Made by a program: the position numbers and the translations under genes | The notes under the pieces: model-generated | What the model was told of the DNA's origin: nothing | The model's database searches: none | What the model saw: the letters and a program-made list of their open reading frames with translations, nothing else | From: CAVPGH01 sp046726955 | Lineage (GTDB): Bacteria; Acidobacteriota; Vicinamibacteria; Fen-336 | Direction of reading: 5' to 3' | Assembly: GCA_046726955.1 (NCBI GenBank) | Contig: JBKPBQ010000332.1 | Coordinates: forward strand, 1-19,330 | DNA length: 19,330 nucleotides | Part shown: positions 15,707-19,330 of the stretch, piece by piece | Layout of the letters: every line of letters begins with the position of its first letter | Position numbering within the stretch: the first letter of the stretch is position 1

Positions 15707-17581
15707 CTAGTTCGCCAGGAGCTCCTTGAGCCGGGGGTCGGCCTGCGCTCGGGCGCGCAGCGTGGGGTCGCCGGCCACGGCCTCCGCGAGCGCGCGCCGC
15801 GCCGACTCCGGTCGGCCCGCGGCGGCTTCGGCCACGGCCCGGCGATAGCGCGCTTCGGCGAGGTTCTCGGCGACCACCGGGTCGTCGGTGCCGAGCCTCT
15901 TGGCCTCCTCGAGCGCCGGGATCGCCTCGTCCGTCCGTCCCGCGAGGAGGAGGACCGTGCCCAGGTTCGACCAGGCTACGGCCCGGCGCGGCTGCAGCCG
16001 GGTGACGTCGCGCCACTCCTGGATGGCCCGCGCCGTCCGGCCGGACCGCGTGAGGGCGTCGGCGAGCTGGTAGCGCGCCTCGGGCAGGTAGGGATCGAGG
16101 GCGACGAGTGCCTCGAGCCGCGGGACGGCGTCGCGCGGCCGGCCCATCGCGAGCAGCGCATTGGCCGAGCGGAGGAGCGCAAACCGGCTCTTCGGATCTT
16201 CGGCGAGCACGGCGTCGAAAGCCGCGAGCGCCGTCTTGTACTCGCGGCGGGCCAGGGCCTTGTCGGCATCCAGGAGCCGCGCCTTCGTCTCCAGGCGGTC
16301 CTTGGGATCCGCGAGGACGGCCGGCGGGGAAGCGGTAGCCGTCGCGGCGCCGCCGACGTAGCCGAGCGCGCGGAGCGCTTCCGCCGCCTCCGGATCCTCC
16401 GACCGCGCGGCGTCCGGCGCCGCGGTCCGCCGCCGCGCGTCGAGGATTCCGAGGAGGCGTGAGGCCTCGTCGGGCGAGGCGGCCGCGCGGTTGTCGCTCT
16501 CGCCGGGATCGCGGGCGAGGTCGTAGAGCTCGGGGCGGGGAGCATCCACGAGCTTCCAGTCGCCGGCCCGCACGCTGAAGAGAGGCGCCCACCCGTAGGC
16601 GAGCCACGGCTCGTACGTCTCCGCGTAGGCCGGCGGGATCTCCTGCGGGCGCCCGGCGAGGAGAGGGACGAGGCTCACGCCGTCCGTCGAGGGCAGCGGG
16701 GGCAGACCGGCGAGCTCGAGGAGGGTCGGGGCCACGTCCACGAGCCGCGCCGGCAGCGCGCTCTCGCCGGGCCGCACGCGGGACGGGAAGTGGAAGAGCA
16801 GCGGGACCTCAAGCGTGGACTCGTAGACGAAGAAGCCGTGCGTCGCTTCGCCGTGCTCGCCGAGGCTCTCCCCGTGGTCGGCGGCGAAGACGGTCAACGT
16901 TCCGTGAGGCGCGGCTACGCTCGCGAGACCGTCGCGCAGCCGGCCGAGGGCCTCGTCTACGGCCGCCACCTCGCCGTCGTAATCGCCCCGCGGTCCGGGC
17001 CGCCGCAGCCGCGCGGGCGGCGTGTAGGGATCGTGCGGGTCGTAGTAGTGGACCCACAGGAACCAGGGCCGTCCCCGCGGCTGCGCGCGCACCCAGGCGA
17101 GCGCGGCTTCCGTCGTCTCGAGCGCGGGCCGCTCACGCCACTCGTCGCCCTCGGCGGGGATGCGGTCGTCGTAGCGGTCGAACCCGCGGTCGAGGCCGAA
17201 GAGGGCGCGCAGGGGAAAGCCGCTCACCACCGCCGCGGTGGCGTAGCCGCTCTCGCGGAGCGCCTCGGCGAGCGTGCGCGGTGCCTTTCCGAGCACCTGG
17301 CCGTTGTCGTGCACGCCGTGGCGCGGCGGATCGAGGGCGGTGAGGAGCGACGTGTGCGCGGGAAGCGTGAGGGGGACGGGCGACCGCGCGGCCTTGAAGC
17401 GGAAGGACTCGCCGGCGAGCGCGTCGATTCGGGGCGTCGCGTTGCGCCCCGCCACCCAGCCGAGGGCGTCGGGACGGAGCGTGTCCACGGTGACGAGCAG
17501 GACATGGGGACGCGCCGCCGGCTTCGCGGCCACGATAGCCGCGACGGCAGCAGCAAGAGCCGTCGCCCGGGCGGCGATCAT
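15707..17581 (-). CDS. Sulfatase-fold protein with TPR tail, paralogue of the convergent neighbour
   Basis: 624 aa from ATG at 17581; GGAG sits only 1 nt from the ATG, a poorly spaced Shine-Dalgarno. A short Ala-rich export signal (ATALAAAVAAIVAA) precedes VLLVTVDTLRPDALGW (D33, T34) and PVPLTLPAHTSLLTALDPPR with T72 at the nucleophile position, followed by WVHYYDPHDPY and D235-H236 in ADHGESLGEHGE. As in the neighbour, the formylglycine CxPxR/SxPxR motif is missing, so sulfatase activity is doubtful and a Thr-based phosphohydrolase or transferase is more plausible. AETYEPWLAYGWAPL matches AESFTPFLDYGWAPL in the neighbour, showing common descent. Residues ~425-600 contain TPR helices (ARLLDADKALARREYKTALA, VAWSNLGTVLLLAGRTDEAI). 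It follows the PPC-like gene on the same strand with a 55-bp gap and may be co-transcribed with it. Confidence 0.88.
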   Translation of the reverse strand: MIAARATALAAAVAAIVAAKPAARPHVLLVTVDTLRPDALGWVAGRNATPRIDALAGESFRFKAARSPVPLTLPAHTSLLTALDPPRHGVHDNGQVLGKAPRTLAEALRESGYATAAVVSGFPLRALFGLDRGFDRYDDRIPAEGDEWRERPALETTEAALAWVRAQPRGRPWFLWVHYYDPHDPYTPPARLRRPGPRGDYDGEVAAVDEALGRLRDGLASVAAPHGTLTVFAADHGESLGEHGEATHGFFVYESTLEVPLLFHFPSRVRPGESALPARLVDVAPTLLELAGLPPLPSTDGVSLVPLLAGRPQEIPPAYAETYEPWLAYGWAPLFSVRAGDWKLVDAPRPELYDLARDPGESDNRAAASPDEASRLLGILDARRRTAAPDAARSEDPEAAEALRALGYVGGAATATASPPAVLADPKDRLETKARLLDADKALARREYKTALAAFDAVLAEDPKSRFALLRSANALLAMGRPRDAVPRLEALVALDPYLPEARYQLADALTRSGRTARAIQEWRDVTRLQPRRAVAWSNLGTVLLLAGRTDEAIPALEEAKRLGTDDPVVAENLAEARYRRAVAEAAAGRPESARRALAEAVAGDPTLRARAQADPRLKELLAN

Positions 17582-17636
17582 GCTCCGAAGAGTAGCACCG
17601 CCGCCCGAGGCGTCTCGGAACGATTACGGCCGGCGG

Positions 17637-18755
17637 CTACTCGAAGTAGCCTACGACGTCCACGACGAGGTGCGTGAATCCCGTCGGGGAGAGGCGGACG
17701 GTGAACTGGCCCTGCGCATTGAGGCTGAAGATCCCGTTGTTGCCGCGCGTCTGGTTGGTCGAGAAGTTGAGCGCGCTCACCGTCGGGACTGCCCCGCCTG
17801 TCGGGAAGATGCGCAGGTTGCCATTAGCGGTCGGGAAGACGACCGTTGCGTTCACCATGACCGCGCTCGCGGTCGCGGAGACACCGCACTGTCCGGCGAT
17901 TGTGAAGCTGCGATCGGCGCCGGCCGCGAGCGGGGGCCCGCCGTAGGGACCGGTGGCGTTGCGGGTGTCGATGACCCGGCAGGGCGTCACCGTGAAGTAC
18001 TGCGAAGGCGGAGTGACGAGGTTGCAGCCGCTGCCCGTGATGCCGAGCGTGAAGGGACCCGCGTCGCCCGGCGGCGCTTCCGCCGTCGAGTAGCCGTCGA
18101 TCACGATGAAGTAGTCCGTTCCCGCCACCGCGTCGAGGACGACGCCTTCGGTGTTCCCGTTGGGGTCAGGGTTGCTCGGGAAGCCGTTGTCGCTGGCGCA
18201 CGCGCAATCGATGAGGTCGTTCGTGCACTGCGTCTGGAAGACGAGCAGGCTCAGGTCGTCTGCGTTCGCCCCGGTGTCCGTGGGGACGAGGTCGATCGTC
18301 AGCGTGCAGTTCGCGTCCGTCTTGATCCGGTAGGCCTTGTCCGGCCCCCAGCCGGTTCCGACGTAGACCTCGCCGCGTCCGGTAGGCCGACCTGTGCACG
18401 GCGTGGGAGCGCTGCAGGTGAGCGTGGGGCTCGTGGCCGGCTCGTAGTCGTTCGTCAGGCCCACGGTCGTGTCCGCAACCGGACCGAAGGGAAGGGTCGC
18501 ACTCTCCGGGCTCGCGGCAGGGCAGGTGTCGGCGGGCGTATCGACTCCTCCGGCACCTCCGGCACGCGCGCGAGCCGCGGCGATCCGGCGGGCCGCGCGC
18601 TCACGGAGAGCCTGGAGCTGCTCGGGCGTCAGCTTCTCGACGACGGACTTGCGGAACCGGCGCTGGCTCGCGTCGGCCGCATCCTCCTCGGCCCGAACGA
18701 GAGGCGCGCACAACAGCGCGAGGGAAGCCGCCATTCCGAGTGCAACTGTCTTCAT
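17637..18755 (-). CDS. Secreted PPC-like domain protein with C-terminal GYF-ending domain
   Basis: 372 aa from ATG at 18755, preceded on the minus strand by AAGGGAG at 7-nt spacing, the best ribosome site in the window. Residues 1-22 form a signal peptide (MKTVALGMAASLALLCAPLV, then RA-EE). Residues ~27-66 are a charged helical segment (KLTPEQLQALRERAARRIAA). Residues ~92-245 resemble a bacterial pre-peptidase C-terminal (PPC) beta-sandwich: VADTTVGLTNDYEP, DKAYRIKTDANCTLTIDLVP, TDYFIVIDGYS and GPFTLGITGSGC, with several Cys that may form disulfides. Residues 254-372 are the shared domain (TPCRVIDTRNATGPYGG, CGVSATASAVMVNATV, GNLRIFPTG, RGNNGIFSL, VVDVVGYFE); its ISQ/TQ-region Cys seen in other copies is absent. 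PPC domains usually accompany secreted peptidases, but no catalytic domain is present, so it is probably a binding or surface protein. Confidence 0.85.
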   Translation of the reverse strand: MKTVALGMAASLALLCAPLVRAEEDAADASQRRFRKSVVEKLTPEQLQALRERAARRIAAARARAGGAGGVDTPADTCPAASPESATLPFGPVADTTVGLTNDYEPATSPTLTCSAPTPCTGRPTGRGEVYVGTGWGPDKAYRIKTDANCTLTIDLVPTDTGANADDLSLLVFQTQCTNDLIDCACASDNGFPSNPDPNGNTEGVVLDAVAGTDYFIVIDGYSTAEAPPGDAGPFTLGITGSGCNLVTPPSQYFTVTPCRVIDTRNATGPYGGPPLAAGADRSFTIAGQCGVSATASAVMVNATVVFPTANGNLRIFPTGGAVPTVSALNFSTNQTRGNNGIFSLNAQGQFTVRLSPTGFTHLVVDVVGYFE

Positions 18756-18799
18756 TTGTTTTCTCCCTTCACGCCAGCGCGAAATCCGCCGACGTCGCT

Positions 18800-18845
18800 C
18801 GGTTCGATCGAACCGCAGAATCTGCGAATCGCGCACCAAAGTCAA
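18800..18845 (-). promoter_or_regulatory. Promoter with overlapping palindromes (putative operator) upstream of the PPC-like gene
   Basis: On the minus strand, TTGACT (18845-18840) and GATTCT (18822-18817) lie 17 nt apart, a good -35 and a weak -10. CGGTTCGATCGAACCG (18800-18815) is a perfect 16-bp palindrome just downstream of the -10, covering the expected start of transcription. CGCAGA-a-TCTGCG (18814-18826) is a second palindrome overlapping the -10. A repressor binding here would block transcription. The ATG is 45 bp further on. No regulator gene is in the window. Confidence 0.5.
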
Positions 18846-18946
18846 TCACTTCCAGCCGCGCAGCGGCCCGGGTGGATCGGACGACCTCGAGGAAGCTACT
18901 GTGACGAGAGTTCGTGCCTCATGGTCAGCTCGTGGTCGCCCAGCCA

Positions 18947-19330
18947 TTACCTGGTTGATGCCATCGTCACGACGGTCGCTGCATCCTTCAGGAACGAAAA
19001 GCGATCCGCTGATGCCGTGTGCTGATAGCAGACGGGAGGTCCGGGTGCCGGCCCGTAAACGCTCTTCAATTCGACTCCGTCTCCCGAGCTGCCATAGACG
19101 GCGATCCACCAGCGGCCTTTCTGGTCGCCGGACGACGCCCCCTCGGCTTCGTGTCCGGCTTCGAGGTATTCGGCCGCGAATTGGTCACCAGCAGCTCTCC
19201 AGCCCATCAGCCGGGAGTCGCGAACCATTGGTCGTAGCTTGAAGACCTCTTCGCTTTCGCCTGACGGCCCGAGAGCATGGACCACATCTCTGCCCTGCTG
19301 GGCATCTTTCTGGGTGACATAGATCCGACC
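18947..19330 (-). CDS. C-terminal part of an unidentified protein (5' truncated by window)
   Basis: The minus-strand frame is open from the window edge to TAA at 18947, giving 127 residues. It starts GRIYVTQKDAQQGRDVVHAL, then GPSGESEEVFKLRPM, QFAAEYLEAGHE, GRWWIAVYGSSGDGVELKSV and PPVCYQHTASADRFSFLKDA. The opening segment is reminiscent of a blade of an NHL/six-bladed propeller, but this is weak and I do not assign a family. A GTG at 19285 is in frame but probably internal. Codon use is less G+C-biased at third positions than in the neighbouring genes, hinting at a different history. It is on the same strand as the PPC-like gene, 191 bp upstream of it; the gap holds the promoter/palindrome region. 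Confidence 0.55.
   Translation of the reverse strand, partial: GRIYVTQKDAQQGRDVVHALGPSGESEEVFKLRPMVRDSRLMGWRAAGDQFAAEYLEAGHEAEGASSGDQKGRWWIAVYGSSGDGVELKSVYGPAPGPPVCYQHTASADRFSFLKDAATVVTMASTR

Noticed and set aside
17605..17618. CCGAG-gcgt-CTCGG hairpin between the PPC-like and sulfatase-like genes
   Set aside because: Only 5 bp, no T-tract, expected by chance in DNA this rich in G+C.
18846..18946. 101-bp gap between the promoter region and the right-edge gene
   Set aside because: Checked on both strands; only a short CCTCGAGG palindrome, no convincing terminator, gene or repeat.

Overview
The window is about 70% G+C, densely coded and rich in GTG/TTG starts. Nearly every protein carries an N-terminal signal peptide. 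The mix of secreted multidomain proteins (PQQ sugar dehydrogenase with PKD, DUF11, PA, P-domain and carboxypeptidase-regulatory-like modules) plus sulfatase-TPR proteins suggests an Acidobacteriota-type organism, perhaps the Thermoanaerobaculia. That placement is an inference from protein style; no rRNA or marker gene is present.

Layout. (1) 2-805: 3' end of an O-antigen-ligase-like membrane protein with a TPR tail. (2) 866-8155: a tight four-gene + strand operon. It encodes a secreted protein of unknown function, a PQQ-dependent sugar dehydrogenase-like protein (4-bp overlap with the first), an orphan subtilisin-propeptide (I9)-like protein, and an HExxH metallopeptidase with an inserted PA domain (TTG start, 5 bp downstream). 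(3) 8302-8766: a 154-aa gene that is only a signal peptide plus the C-terminal domain shared by other proteins here, preceded by a perfect 10-bp inverted repeat and followed by a strong hairpin. (4) 8852-9532: a small STN-domain protein. (5) 9712-13599 (-): a 1295-aa modular secreted protein. (6) 13694-15550 (+) and 15707-17581 (-): two convergent, paralogous sulfatase-like proteins with TPR tails. (7) 17637-18755 (-): a PPC-like secreted protein with a promoter/palindrome region upstream. (8) 18947-19330 (-): C-terminal part of an unidentified protein running off the window.

Two themes stand out. First, six proteins end in the same ~120-residue domain (PCRxxDTR ... CGxP ... LNY/F ... RGNN ... 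DVxGYF), always within one or two residues of the C-terminus. One gene encodes the domain alone. It could be a surface-sorting, anchoring or assembly module for this secretome, but its function is not visible in the sequence. Second, a ~150-bp intergenic repeat occurs twice, each time filling the gap between two convergent genes. Both copies fold into a closing stem enclosing three hairpins, with a compensatory base-pair change between copies. This is the best candidate for an undescribed element in the window.

The genes look like an envelope/secretome neighbourhood rather than a single pathway: exported enzymes and scaffolds, putative surface modules and sulfatase-fold hydrolases or transferases. 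No tRNA, rRNA, CRISPR array, insertion sequence or prophage gene was seen.
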